This document shows positions 11,499 to 20,024 of a stretch of DNA of 64,000 nt, in pieces. The notes under the pieces were generated by a model. The model ran no database searches, was not told the origin of the DNA, and was given only the letters and a program-made list of their open reading frames with translations. Origin of the DNA: Brachybacterium sp. EE-P12 (GTDB lineage Bacteria; Actinomycetota; Actinomycetes; Actinomycetales; Dermabacteraceae); the NCBI RefSeq assembly GCF_003711805.1, contig NZ_QXCP01000009.1, positions 310,001-374,000 on the forward strand, given 5' to 3'. Made by a program: the position numbers and the translations under genes. Each line of letters starts with the position of its first letter. The stretch's first letter is position 1.

Positions 11499-13168
11499 GC
11501 GTCGCTCCTTGTGCGCGTCTGCGCCGTCGCTGTCCCGTCGGCCCGCCGTGCCCGGGCCGAGCGGCGGAACCAGTTGACGAGGACGCCGGGCACGAAGCGG
11601 TCCGCGAAGGGCGCGCCGAAGCGGGCGAGCACCTCGACGGCCAGGCCGATGACGAAGGCGACGACCGGCATCCACAGCGCGAGGGAGAGCGAGACGCCGA
11701 CGTATCCGAGCATCCCCATCTCGGCGCTCGCGGTCACAGGCACCAGGGCGAGCAGCACGAGCGAGCAGGCGGTGTAGGCCAGCGGCAGCGCCGCCCAGGA
11801 GGTGACCTGTGCGATCGCGTTCCCGGGGATCTCCCGGTCCCGGTGCCACAGCAGGGCCATCAGCAGCGGGACCAGCAGGGCGATCAGCACCATCGGCACC
11901 CACACGTACCAGGGCAGGTCGAAGAACCACAGGTAGCCCTGGGTGCGGTCCAGCCCGAGGCTCTCCACGTCCCCGCGGGCGGAGGCGCGCACGGGCACGA
12001 CCAGCATTCCGAGCCCCGGCAGGAGGCCGAGGGCCGTGAGCCCCCAGATCGGCAGGGACAGCAGCATGCCGAGCACGGACTGCCCCTCCCCGTCGGCGAT
12101 CTGCGCGATGGCTCCGCCCGCGAGGGCGAGGATCCCGACCGGCAGCGCGAACACCAGGGCGTGGACGAGGGCGAGCCGGGGAGCGGCGGCGAGGTCGGCG
12201 ACCAGCGGCCACCAGGCGGGCTTGCGCATACCGGCGAGGTGGCCCAGCAGCAGCGGCAGCGTGATCAGCGCCCAGGTGCCGAAGAACATGTCGGACCCGG
12301 CGGAGTGCATCGACAGGGTCAGCCCGATCGAGTCGTCCTCGATCGAGAAGGCGGTCAGGCGCGTGGCGAGCACGGCGAACAGGGCGACGCCGAAGCCCGA
12401 GAGACCGGACCACACCGCGGCGCCGAGCGGCCCGTTCGAGCTCCAGCGCCGCTGGGCGGAGCGGGCGGCGAGGAAGGCCACGGCCGTCATGGCGACGGTG
12501 ATCAGCAGCGGCAGCCCGCGCCAGCTGAGGGTCATGGTGCCGAAGAAGCCCATGCCGAGCTCGGCGTCATAGGAGCCGAAGCAGGCGAGGGCGACCAGCT
12601 GGAACGGGATGCCGAGCAGGCCGATGAGCCCCTCGAATCCCGCGTCGTCGGCCGACGGGGCGGCTGCGCCGCCGGTCGGGTCCGGGGTGCCGCCGGGGTC
12701 GAGGGTGAGCACGGAGAGGATGGCCGAGGCGATCACGACCAGCGCCGCGCCGAGCGCGACGACATAGGCCAGAGCGCCGATGACGAGGGTCGGCACCGGG
12801 GTGCCGATCCCGACCTTGCGCAGCGTGGCACCGACCTGCGCTGCGGACGGGGGCTGCGCAGCGGCGGGGGCGTTGTCTGCTCCCACCGCCTCCGGCGCGG
12901 GAGCTGCCGGGGCGGACGGCGCGGAGGGCCCCCGTGCCGCAGGCCCCCACGCCGCAGGCCCGGGAGTCCCCGCAGGATCGGAGCCCGACGGCACTGCGTG
13001 CTCAGCAGCGGACCCGGGCGCCGGCGCGGGTCCAGGCGTGGCTGCGGGCTCGGGCGCCGGCGCGGCGCCGGGCGGCGTGATGCCGTATCCGTACGCGCTG
13101 CCGGCCCCCGGGACCGCGTCGCTGCGACCGTTCCCCTGGTCGCCGATGGGCTGGTTCGACTCCGACAT
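11495..13168 (-). CDS. Multi-pass membrane protein with Pro/Ala-rich N-terminus
   Basis: 557 residues. The first 110 or so are low-complexity and rich in Pro, Ala and Gly (for example PAPEPAATPGPAPAPG) and are probably cytoplasmic. The rest holds about ten hydrophobic helices, starting with LVIGALAYVVALGAALVV. No family is recognised. I chose the ATG at 13168 (MSESNQPIGDQ) because a GAGAGGGA site precedes it; an upstream GTG at 13183 is less likely. The stop overlaps the thioesterase start, so the two genes are coupled. A role at the envelope is likely from topology alone. Confidence 0.75.
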   Translation of the reverse strand: MSESNQPIGDQGNGRSDAVPGAGSAYGYGITPPGAAPAPEPAATPGPAPAPGSAAEHAVPSGSDPAGTPGPAAWGPAARGPSAPSAPAAPAPEAVGADNAPAAAQPPSAAQVGATLRKVGIGTPVPTLVIGALAYVVALGAALVVIASAILSVLTLDPGGTPDPTGGAAAPSADDAGFEGLIGLLGIPFQLVALACFGSYDAELGMGFFGTMTLSWRGLPLLITVAMTAVAFLAARSAQRRWSSNGPLGAAVWSGLSGFGVALFAVLATRLTAFSIEDDSIGLTLSMHSAGSDMFFGTWALITLPLLLGHLAGMRKPAWWPLVADLAAAPRLALVHALVFALPVGILALAGGAIAQIADGEGQSVLGMLLSLPIWGLTALGLLPGLGMLVVPVRASARGDVESLGLDRTQGYLWFFDLPWYVWVPMVLIALLVPLLMALLWHRDREIPGNAIAQVTSWAALPLAYTACSLVLLALVPVTASAEMGMLGYVGVSLSLALWMPVVAFVIGLAVEVLARFGAPFADRFVPGVLVNWFRRSARARRADGTATAQTRTRSDA

Positions 13169-13328
13169 GCATGTCCCTCTCACGTGCCCGGCTCTGCGAG
13201 CGCTGATGCGCTCCCCCGCTCGCGAGCCTATCCGGTGAGGGGGACGGCTCAGAAGGCGCCGTCGCAGAAGGCGTGCTGGCCTTCGCCGGGTCCTCGCGGG
13301 CGCGACGCACCCGCGGCGCCGTGCTCGT

Positions 13329-14249
13329 CTACTCTACGGTGATCTCGACGAGACGGCGCAGGCGCTCGATGTCGTCGGTGCGGCCGGTGTGCTGTGCCTC
13401 CCAGAACCAGGAGGCGACGGCGCGGGCGAAGGAGATCTCCTCGGCCCGGTCCGCGTCTGCGCCGGCGGCCTCGCAGAACGCCGCGACCACCTCGCGCAGC
13501 GCCTCGCGCGGACGGGACGCCTCGAGCATGGCGGGCAGCACGCTGCGCACGACGGTGTGGGCCTCGTTCTCGACGGGACCGCACAGGTGGCCGGGGTCGA
13601 TCGCGACCCATCGCCCGTCGCCGCAGCGCAGCACGTTCTCGAAGCTCAGGTCGCCGTGGGTGAGGGTGCGGGAGGTGTCGGCGGCGAGGTCGTCGATGAC
13701 CTCTGCGGCCCGCTCCCCCGCCCCGGCCGGGATCGGCAGCCCGTCGGCGACGGCGCGGGCGTGCTGCGCCTGGAACGCCTCGGCCCAGGCCCGGGAGGTC
13801 TCCGCGAGGCGCGGCGCGTCCGGTGGGGCGGGGACGGTCGCGATCCGGGCCGCGACTGCGCCCGCGATCCGCGCCGCCGCGAGCGGGTCGGGATGCTCTA
13901 TCAGGGACGGGCCCGGCAGGCGCTCCAGCAGCAGCGCCCGTTCCTCGCGGTCCGCACGCAGCAGGTCCACGACGCCGTGACCGGCGAGGGCCGAGAGCGC
14001 GGAGATCTCGAGGGCGGGCTCGGCGAGCGGGGAGACGAGCTTCAGCGCGGCCGGGTCCCCGTCGGCCGTGCGCACGGGCAGGACGATGCTGGTGCCGCCG
14101 TACATCGCCTCCCCGTCGGCCGTGAGCTCCCAGCGGCCGAGCATCCGCGCGGCGTGCTCCGGTGCGGCGTCGAGCCACGAGGCCGTCGAGCGGTCCTGGT
14201 GGAGCAGACGCCGGCGGAAGGTGCCAGGGACCTGCAGCAGGGGTGTCAT
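13329..14249 (-). CDS. Aminoglycoside/hydroxyurea-type phosphotransferase
   Basis: 306-residue small-molecule kinase of the protein-kinase-like phosphotransferase fold, close in layout to APH(6)/StrB-type and hydroxyurea-resistance enzymes. The catalytic loop is TLTHGDLSFENVL (His-Gly-Asp with the metal-binding Asn). The second metal site is VAIDPGHLCGPVENEAH. An N-lobe Lys lies in PAALKLVSPLAE and a Glu in EISALSALAGHGVVDLL. The substrate may be an aminoglycoside or an unrelated metabolite, so resistance should not be assumed. The ATG at 14249 gives the normal family length. Confidence 0.85.
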   Translation of the reverse strand: MTPLLQVPGTFRRRLLHQDRSTASWLDAAPEHAARMLGRWELTADGEAMYGGTSIVLPVRTADGDPAALKLVSPLAEPALEISALSALAGHGVVDLLRADREERALLLERLPGPSLIEHPDPLAAARIAGAVAARIATVPAPPDAPRLAETSRAWAEAFQAQHARAVADGLPIPAGAGERAAEVIDDLAADTSRTLTHGDLSFENVLRCGDGRWVAIDPGHLCGPVENEAHTVVRSVLPAMLEASRPREALREVVAAFCEAAGADADRAEEISFARAVASWFWEAQHTGRTDDIERLRRLVEITVE

Positions 14250-14337
14250 CGGCTCATCATGGCAGGCGATCGCGGGGCAGCTCGGATGACGATCCGGATA
14301 GCCGGGCTGGAAAGGGGCTGCTGGCAGACAGCAGAGG

Positions 14338-14819
14338 TGATTCCCCACTTGCAGCTCGCGCTCGCCGCTGCGGTGATCGCACTGGCGATCGTCGTCCACG
14401 TCATCCGGCGCAGACTCTGCCTCAGCGCGATGGCTCGTCGCTGGAAGGACGACGAGATGCTGCGCCTCCCGGCCACTCTGCTCACGATCCCCTTCTTCCT
14501 GGCGCTCGTGGTCACGCGGATCTCGGCGATCCCGTTGCCTGAGGTGCTGTACCCCGCTGGCCACGGACGCAACGACGCTTGCGAAGGGAACACCGCGCAC
14601 GGACGGGGCTTCCCCGGACCTGACGAGAACTCGATGGCCGATTCACAAACAGCGCCCGGAACGGATGGTCCGAGACGTTCTTACGAGGTCATCGCTGCGC
14701 GGACCGCGCTGTGCCACGCATCTTCGAGAGGGTGGCTCGTGACGGTCGATGGCCAGGTGTCGAGGCCATCGCCCTTCCTACGCGGAATGACATGCAGGTG
14801 GAGGTGCGGCACGGACTGA
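14338..14819 (+). CDS. Possible small membrane protein, doubtful
   Basis: In the 430-base gap between the phosphotransferase and HIT genes one plus-strand frame encodes two good hydrophobic helices: LQLALAAAVIALAIVVHVI, then LLTIPFFLALVVTRISAI. GTG at 14338 and ATG at 14287 are both possible starts. After the second helix the sequence becomes low in conserved features, and the frame stays open until 14819, well into the antisense of the HIT gene. It could be a short or decayed membrane-protein gene, or chance. Confidence 0.25.
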
Positions 14820-15106
14820 TCCGAGTCGGGCCCGCTGGCGCTCAAGATGTTCACGCCCCTCGCGCCAATGCACTTCTCCATGGCGCGGGCCACTTCCTGA
14901 GCGAGCAGAACGACTGCCTGCAACGACTCGGCAGAAGAATCGTGGAAACCCGCGGCGTGCGCGTTGGGCAGGACGACCGTGCGGGCAGGAGACAGCCGCC
15001 CCTCGGCCAGGGGAAGAAGCGCCAAAGCCCCGTCCCGCCTTGCCACCCAGCTCGCCTCGCCGTGCCCCGCAAGGAGGCCGCAGAACACGCACGATGTCGG
15101 TGTCAT
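14681..15106 (-). CDS. HIT family protein
   Basis: 141-residue histidine-triad hydrolase or transferase. The N-terminus has the zinc-type pair CVFCGLLAGHGEASW that many prokaryotic HIT proteins share. The nucleotide-binding strand is RTVVLPNAHAAGFHD. The catalytic triad reads HLHLHVIPRR, with the final His as nucleophile. Such enzymes act on nucleotide phosphoramidates or dinucleotides; the cellular substrate is not predictable. The start ATG at 15106 and full family length support an intact gene. Confidence 0.9.
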   Translation of the reverse strand: MTPTSCVFCGLLAGHGEASWVARRDGALALLPLAEGRLSPARTVVLPNAHAAGFHDSSAESLQAVVLLAQEVARAMEKCIGARGVNILSASGPDSDQSVPHLHLHVIPRRKGDGLDTWPSTVTSHPLEDAWHSAVRAAMTS

Positions 15107-15179
15107 GGCCCAGCCCTCTCAGGCAGCTCACGGAGAGGGAGGCTTCCACGCGAAGAAGCCCTGCGCGACCAATGGTCCT

Positions 15180-15548
15180 CTACAGCACGCCTGCAGATCT
15201 CGGCCTCATGGCGGCCGCGACTCGCTCGGGGAGCGTGAAGACCCGACTCGTGAGGTCCTGAGGCGGGTAGCTATCGTCGATGCACTCCCGCCAGAACTCC
15301 ACGTGCTTCTCGTCCAGCCAGTGGCTGGATTCCGTCACGTCAGCACAGCCTTCCTCGCCCTGCACGCTGTACCAGTAGAGATAGTCGACTCCATCGATCG
15401 ACTCGGAGAAGATCGTCTCTACGTACATGTGCTCCGGTTCCAGCGTCTCTCGCAGAGCGTCTGGGTGATCGTTGAGCATCTGCATCCACTCATCGACCCG
15501 CTCAGCCTTGCCCTCGCGCACGCGGAACCTCGTCAGCTCGATCCTCAT
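15180..15548 (-). CDS. DUF6176-type small protein
   Basis: 122-residue soluble protein. It starts MRIELTRFRVREGKAERVDE and contains WMQMLNDHPDALRETLEPEH and SIDGVDYLYWYSVQGEEG, a ferredoxin-like dimeric alpha-beta pattern seen in DUF6176 and NIPSNAP-like proteins. No catalytic residues are evident. It is the last chromosomal gene before the first attachment-site copy at 15,664. Its start lies 116 bases left of that site, so the island boundary does not cut it. Confidence 0.75.
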   Translation of the reverse strand: MRIELTRFRVREGKAERVDEWMQMLNDHPDALRETLEPEHMYVETIFSESIDGVDYLYWYSVQGEEGCADVTESSHWLDEKHVEFWRECIDDSYPPQDLTSRVFTLPERVAAAMRPRSAGVL

Positions 15549-15663
15549 GCCACCATGGTGCCATCAGCGGCCGAGAGTCCGTGCCGCCAACGGCGCGCTG
15601 CGGTCCAGTGGCTGTCATCAGCGAGTTCGGATGCGGGGGCAGGACCACGGACGTCTGGTCACG

Positions 15664-15710
15664 GTGGGCCCGGAGGGGATCGAACCCTCGACCCGCGGAT
15701 TAAAAGTCCG
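15664..15710 (-). repeat. Attachment-site copy 1 (outer left end, tRNA-Lys 3' fragment)
   Basis: 47-bp direct repeat identical to the 3' part of tRNA-Lys (anticodon loop, T arm and acceptor 3' strand), from GTGGGCCCGG to AAGTCCG. The D arm and acceptor 5' strand are absent, so it is not a tRNA gene. It marks the outer left end of the composite island. Confidence 0.9.
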
Positions 15711-15789
15711 CCAGAGCATCGGCCGCAGAGCGTGCACAAGCAGGTCAGAGGGCTCGTACTGCTACCCGAAGCGCGACGGACACCATCGC

Positions 15790-15811
15790 GTTGCTGTCAG
15801 CGTTGCTGTCA
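15790..15811 (+). repeat. Paired GTTGCTGTCA sites, left end of element 1
   Basis: Two direct copies of GTTGCTGTCA, 12 bp apart start to start, about 80 bp inside the left att copy. The same pair lies inside the left end of element 2 and at the right end near the tRNA. They are probable integrase or excisionase arm sites. Confidence 0.6.
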
Positions 15812-15893
15812 AGAGGTGTTCGAGACGAGTCGGCATCTGTTCCTTGGGGATGGTGTCTCCAGAAGCCCTAGTCACACGTGCGCTCGGCTTTCC

Positions 15894-16326
15894 TCAACCT
15901 TGGACTGGAATGTCGAGTGGCTCGCGGGACAGCAAGCTGCCGATGAGCTCCTCGATGCGGGTGCGGATCTCGTCGCGCACCGGGGGGACTTCCGCGACGC
16001 CCTTGCCGGCTGGGTCCTCGAGTTTCCAGTCCTCGTACCGCTTGCCGAGGTGGTAGGGGCAAGCGTCGCCGCATCCCATGGTGATGACCACGTCGGAGGC
16101 CTGGACGGATTCGGGGGTGAGGATCTTCGGGTTCTGGTGGGAGATGTCGATGCCGACCTCCGGCCATGGCCTCCACCGCTGCGGGGTTGATCGAGTCGGC
16201 GGGCGCTGACCCGGCGGAGCGGACCTCGATGCGGTCTCCGGCGAGCTCCCGCAGCCACCCGGCTGCCATCTGGGATCGACCGGCGTTGTGGACACAGACG
16301 AGCAAGACGCTGGGGCGAGCGGTCAT
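15894..16326 (-). pseudogene. arsC: Arsenate reductase, LMW-phosphatase type, frameshifted
   Basis: The intact protein would reduce arsenate to arsenite for the pump next door. The N-terminal frame starts at 16326 (MTARPSVLLVCVHNAGRSQM), with the CX5R phosphate loop CVHNAGRS. It runs through SAGSAPADSINPAAVEAMA, where one extra G near 16165 moves the reading frame. The rest is in the next frame: EVGIDISHQNPKILTPESV, VVITMGCGDACPY and the EDPAGKG region. Removing one G restores a full family-length protein. It is the last gene of the minus-strand arsR-arsC pair. Confidence 0.82.
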
Positions 16327-16352
16327 GGGAGCCTCCCGACCGGGGGTGAGGT

Positions 16353-16718
16353 TCAGGCGATGTCGAGGAACGCGCGGAGTTCGGCGAAGGCTGACGGGAC
16401 GACGGAGTAGTGGGCCCAGCGGCCCTTCTGCTCGCGCGTGAGCAGGCCGGCGTCGACGAGCTTCTTCATGTGGTGGCTGACGGTGGGCTGACTGATGCCG
16501 AGCGGCTCGGTGAGATCGCATGCGCAGACCGACTCGCAACCCTGAGCGGCGACGTGGGAGAGGAGCCGGAGCCGCGTGGGGTCGGACAGCGCCTTGAGCA
16601 GGGTGGCGATCCGTTCGGCGTCGACGGTGTCGACCGGCCCTGCTGACAGCGAGCAGCACTCCTCAGAGCCGGTCCTCGCCGCGAATCCTGTGGCTGTGGC
16701 GTCGGTCGTCGTGGTCAT
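16353..16718 (-). CDS. arsR: ArsR family metalloregulator
   Basis: 121-residue repressor with a winged helix-turn-helix: LLKALSDPTRLRLLSHVA, then ISQPTVSHHMKKLVDAGLL and KGRWAHYSVV. A candidate arsenite or antimonite site lies in CESVCACDL before the recognition helix. A further Cys pair (EECCSLS) near the N-terminus resembles actinobacterial ArsR variants. It is divergent from the ACR3 pump and precedes arsC by 27 bases. Binding to the shared intergenic region would shut off both directions until the metalloid is bound. Confidence 0.92.
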   Translation of the reverse strand: MTTTTDATATGFAARTGSEECCSLSAGPVDTVDAERIATLLKALSDPTRLRLLSHVAAQGCESVCACDLTEPLGISQPTVSHHMKKLVDAGLLTREQKGRWAHYSVVPSAFAELRAFLDIA

Positions 16719-16730
16719 GCCCTCACCTTA

Positions 16731-16785
16731 CATTGACAGTCATCGATGTGGAACATAGCGTACTCATCGATAACCGTCGATGGAA
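16731..16785. promoter_or_regulatory. Divergent ars operator/promoter region
   Basis: Between arsR and the pump lie TTGACAGTCATCGATG and a 6-bp-arm palindrome CATCGA-TAACCG-TCGATG (16765-16782). ATCGAT-centred repeats of this kind are typical ArsR targets. The second palindrome lies just before the GGAAGG site of the pump gene. Confidence 0.45.
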
Positions 16786-16799
16786 GGTACATAGCCCTG

Positions 16800-17891
16800 A
16801 TGAGTACGACCACCAAGGATGTGGAGCAACCGCGCGTGATGAAGGAGATGTCCTTCCTCGATCGCTGGCTCCCGGTATGGATCCTGGCCGCCATGGCCGT
16901 GGGACTCCTGCTGGGGCGGTTCGTCCCCGGCCTGAACACCGCGCTGGAGGCGGTGAAGATCGGGTCTGTGTCCCTCCCCATCGCGATCGGGCTGTTGGTG
17001 ATGATGTACCCGGTCCTGGCGAAGGTCCGCTACGACGAGACCCGGAGAATCGGAGCTGACCGACGCCTGCTGGTGACCTCGCTGGTGCTGAACTGGCTCG
17101 TCGGACCGGCCCTCATGTTCGGCCTCGCGTGGATCTTCCTTGCCGACCTGCCGGAGTACCGGACCGGCTTGATCATCGTCGGTCTCGCGCGCTGCATCGC
17201 GATGGTGCTCATCTGGAACGACCTCGCCTGCGGTGACCGCGAAGCTGCCGCCGTGCTGGTCGCGATCAACTCCGTCTTCCAGGTGATCGCCTTCGGTGCC
17301 CTGGGCTGGTTATACCTCCAGGCGCTGCCGTCGTGGCTGGGACTGCCGACCACGTCGGCCGAGTTCTCGATCGGCGCGATCGTCCTCAGCGTGCTGATCT
17401 TCCTCGGGATCCCTCTGGTCGCCGGGTTCCTGACCCGCGTCCTCGGGGAGCGGGCGAAGGGCCGGACCTGGTACGAGGAGCGGTTCCTCCCGAAGGTCGG
17501 CCCGTGGGCGCTGTACGGGCTGCTGTTCACCATCGTGCTGCTGTTCGCCCTCCAGGGCGACGCGATCCTCTCCGCCCCAGGCGACGTGGCCCGCATCGCC
17601 CTGCCCCTGCTGGTCTACTTCGTGGTCATGTTCCTGGGGTCCTTCCTGCTCGGCCGCGCGATCGGCCTCGACTACGCGAAGTCCACGACCGTCGCGTTCA
17701 CCGCCTCAGGCAACAACTTCGAGCTCGCCATCGCCGTCGCCATCGGCACCTTCGGCGTCACCTCCGGCCAAGCCCTCGCCGGCGTCGTGGGCCCCCTGAT
17801 CGAGGTCCCGGTCCTCGTCGCCCTCGTCTACGTCGCTCTCGCGATGGGCCGCCGGCTCTTCCCAGGCGACCCAACCGTTCCCACCCGATGA
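16800..17891 (+). CDS. arsB: ACR3 family arsenite efflux transporter
   Basis: 363-residue arsenite permease of the ACR3 (bile/arsenite/riboflavin transporter) superfamily with about ten helices. The first block is FLDRWLPVWILAAMAVGLLL. The conserved Cys of the family is in GLARCIAMVLIWNDLACGD, and GNNFELAIAVAIGTFGV is the typical late motif. I chose ATG 16800, with GGAAGG upstream; an in-frame ATG at 16746 would begin inside the operator. The stop overlaps the next gene as ATGA. It exports the arsenite produced by the reductases beside it. Confidence 0.95.
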   Translation: MSTTTKDVEQPRVMKEMSFLDRWLPVWILAAMAVGLLLGRFVPGLNTALEAVKIGSVSLPIAIGLLVMMYPVLAKVRYDETRRIGADRRLLVTSLVLNWLVGPALMFGLAWIFLADLPEYRTGLIIVGLARCIAMVLIWNDLACGDREAAAVLVAINSVFQVIAFGALGWLYLQALPSWLGLPTTSAEFSIGAIVLSVLIFLGIPLVAGFLTRVLGERAKGRTWYEERFLPKVGPWALYGLLFTIVLLFALQGDAILSAPGDVARIALPLLVYFVVMFLGSFLLGRAIGLDYAKSTTVAFTASGNNFELAIAVAIGTFGVTSGQALAGVVGPLIEVPVLVALVYVALAMGRRLFPGDPTVPTR

Positions 17892-18343
17892 ACCAGCAGA
17901 GAGTTCGAGTCACCATGACCGCAAAACGCCCCGCAGTCCTGTTCGTGTGCGTGAAGAACGGCGGCAAGTCCCAGATGGCGGCCGCCCTCATGCGCCACCA
18001 CGCCGGAGATGCCGTCGAGGTGCACTCCGCCGGCACCCGCCCCGGCACCGCCATCAATGCCGAGTCCGCTGAGGCGATCGCCGAGGTCGGCGCGGACATG
18101 TCCTCCGCCGTCCCGCAGCCGGTGACCCCCGAGCTGCTGCGCAGCGTCGACCACGTGATCGTCATCGGCGGCGAAGCCGTCATCGAACCCGTCGAGGGAA
18201 TGACCGCGCCGGTCACCACCTGGCACACCGATGAGCCCTCCCAGCGGGGCATCGAAGGGATGGAGCGTATGCGCCTGGTGCGGGACGACATCGACGCCCA
18301 CGTCCGCGCACTCATGAACGACCTCACCCCTACCGCGAACTGA
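17888..18343 (+). CDS. Low-molecular-weight phosphatase / ArsC-like protein with altered P-loop
   Basis: 151 residues, coupled to the pump gene by ATGA. The fold is that of LMW protein-tyrosine-phosphatase-like arsenate reductases: VLFVCVKNGGKSQMAAALM, SAGTRPGTAINAESAEAI, then VIVIGGEAVIEPVEGM. The phosphate loop reads CVKNGGKS, so the Arg of the canonical CX5R is Lys. The later acid/Cys loop of thioredoxin- or mycothiol-dependent ArsC is not evident. It is a known companion of actinobacterial ars operons, but its reaction is uncertain. An alternative ATG is at 17915. With arsC broken, it may be the only arsenate-reductase-like protein left. Confidence 0.8.
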   Translation: MNQQRVRVTMTAKRPAVLFVCVKNGGKSQMAAALMRHHAGDAVEVHSAGTRPGTAINAESAEAIAEVGADMSSAVPQPVTPELLRSVDHVIVIGGEAVIEPVEGMTAPVTTWHTDEPSQRGIEGMERMRLVRDDIDAHVRALMNDLTPTAN

Positions 18344-18369
18344 CCGCACCCGCAGCAAGGAGACCCATC

Positions 18370-19689
18370 ATGCTGACAACCGCAACGAGCTCGCATCCCG
18401 TCGTCGTCATCGGCGCTGGCCCCATCGGCCTGTCGGCCGCCGCCCACCTCTCCGAGCGTGGCCTGCCGTTCCTCGTCCTCGAGGCCGGGACCGCAGCAGG
18501 AGCAGCGATCGCCGACTGGGGGCACACACGCCTCTTCTCCCCGTGGCAGTACAACCTCGATGCCGCCGCGCGGCGTCTCCTCGAGGCCGACGGCTGGACC
18601 GCTCCCGACGTGGACGCCCTGCCAACCGGCCACGAATTGCGCGAGCAGTACCTTGAACCCCTCGCCCAGCTTTCGCAGCTCGCCGAGTCGATCCGCTACG
18701 ACGCACGCGTCACCGCCGTCTCCCGAGCCGGCATGGACAGGACGCGTACCGCACGCCGGGAGGAGACCCCCTTCCTCATCCGGACCGAGACCGCTGACGG
18801 ACACAGCGAAGACGTCCTAGCCTCCGCCGTCATCGATGCCTCCGGCACCTGGTCCACCCCTAACCCGCTGGGCCAGGCCGGTCTCCTCGCCCCCGGTGAA
18901 CGACAGGCCGTCGCTGCGGGCCGCATCACCCCGCCACTGCCGGATGTGCTGGGTCGTGATCGCGATCGTGTCGCCGGCAAGCGCGTGATGGTCACCGGCG
19001 CTGGCCACTCGGCCGCGAACACCCTGCTAAACCTCGCAGAACTGGGTTCGACCACCGTGATCACCTGGGCCGTCCGCACCGCGGACCTCACTCGCGTCTA
19101 CGGCGGCGGTGAACAGGACGAGCTCTCGGCCCGAGGAGCGCTCGGCTCCCAGTTGCGCGAGCTGGTCGACTCCGGACGCATCAAGGTCCTCACCTCCTTC
19201 ACCATCACCCGCTTCTCCGGCGAGGACGCGCTTACCGTTCACGCGGTGACCCCGGACGGAGAGCGCGAGGTCACTGTGGACGTGCTGGTGCCTGCGACCG
19301 GGTTCCGTCCTGAACTGAGGATGCTCTCCGAGCTCAGGCTGAACCTGGACCCGGCGGTCGAGGCCCCCGCCCAACTGGGACCGCTCATCGACCCTGAGTT
19401 CCACTCCTGCGGCTCTGTCGAGCCTCACGGGGAGAGAGTCCTCGCCCACCCCGAGAAGAACTTCTACATCGTCGGCATGAAGAGCTACGGACGCGCCCCC
19501 ACGTTCCTCATGGCGACCGGCTATGAGCAGGTCCGCTCCATCGCAGCGTCTCTCGCCGGCGACCGCGACGCAGCAGACGCGGTCCACCTCGAACTGCCCG
19601 AGACCGGCGTGTGCACCACCGACCTCGGCGGCAGCTGCGATGCGCCCACGAAGGCCACCGACGTCTGCGGAGCGTCCGCACCCAGCTAG
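18370..19689 (+). CDS. FAD/NAD(P)-binding oxidoreductase of ars operons (ArsO/ArsT-like)
   Basis: 439-residue two-dinucleotide-domain flavoprotein. The FAD motif is VVVIGAGPIGLSAAAHLSER at the N-terminus. A second Rossmann motif sits mid-protein (VMVTGAGHSAANTLLNLAEL). VLVPATGFRPELRML and a C-terminal YGRAPTFLMATGYEQVRS block follow. Such proteins are common in actinobacterial arsenic operons and are named variously as flavin monooxygenases or thioredoxin-reductase-like. A role in redox handling of arsenicals fits the context, but the substrate is unproven. It ends the plus-strand ars operon. Confidence 0.85.
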   Translation: MLTTATSSHPVVVIGAGPIGLSAAAHLSERGLPFLVLEAGTAAGAAIADWGHTRLFSPWQYNLDAAARRLLEADGWTAPDVDALPTGHELREQYLEPLAQLSQLAESIRYDARVTAVSRAGMDRTRTARREETPFLIRTETADGHSEDVLASAVIDASGTWSTPNPLGQAGLLAPGERQAVAAGRITPPLPDVLGRDRDRVAGKRVMVTGAGHSAANTLLNLAELGSTTVITWAVRTADLTRVYGGGEQDELSARGALGSQLRELVDSGRIKVLTSFTITRFSGEDALTVHAVTPDGEREVTVDVLVPATGFRPELRMLSELRLNLDPAVEAPAQLGPLIDPEFHSCGSVEPHGERVLAHPEKNFYIVGMKSYGRAPTFLMATGYEQVRSIAASLAGDRDAADAVHLELPETGVCTTDLGGSCDAPTKATDVCGASAPS

Positions 19690-20024
19690 GAATCGTGCTG
19701 CACCGGACCACAACCCAGCGCGATTGCTTGCGGTCTGCAAAAACCCAACAGGTAACCAGATTCCGAGCGCGCGCCCAAACTTCGCCGTAGAGCAACTGAC
19801 CGATGCCCCACAGAGAAAATTCGATCCCGAAGATTGCCGTGCGGTGGAATCAGCCCCGACCCCGGACTGCCGTTCCCGCAAGACTCTCATCGCGGATATC
19901 GCTCTCGTCCCGCGAACGCGGCCGGCAGGCGTGCTCCCCCGTCAAGCGAGCCGGGATCGCTACCACGTTGCTGTCAAACCACTCCGCAGGACACGATGGT
20001 GTCGCCGAAAATGAGCTCTGACCA
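19690..20024. other. Right end of element 1, non-coding
   Basis: 335 bases with no convincing gene between the flavoprotein stop and the middle att copy. One GTTGCTGTCA site lies at 19967-19976. CTGACCAG just before the att copy is shared with the right end of element 2. Confidence 0.6.

Noticed and set aside
13389..14337. Long plus-strand frame opposite the phosphotransferase gene
   Set aside because: It is a GC-driven antisense shadow of a gene with clear kinase motifs.
15664..15740. tRNA-Lys genes at 15,664 and 20,025
   Set aside because: Only the 3' 47 bp are present. The D arm and acceptor 5' strand are missing, so these are att copies.
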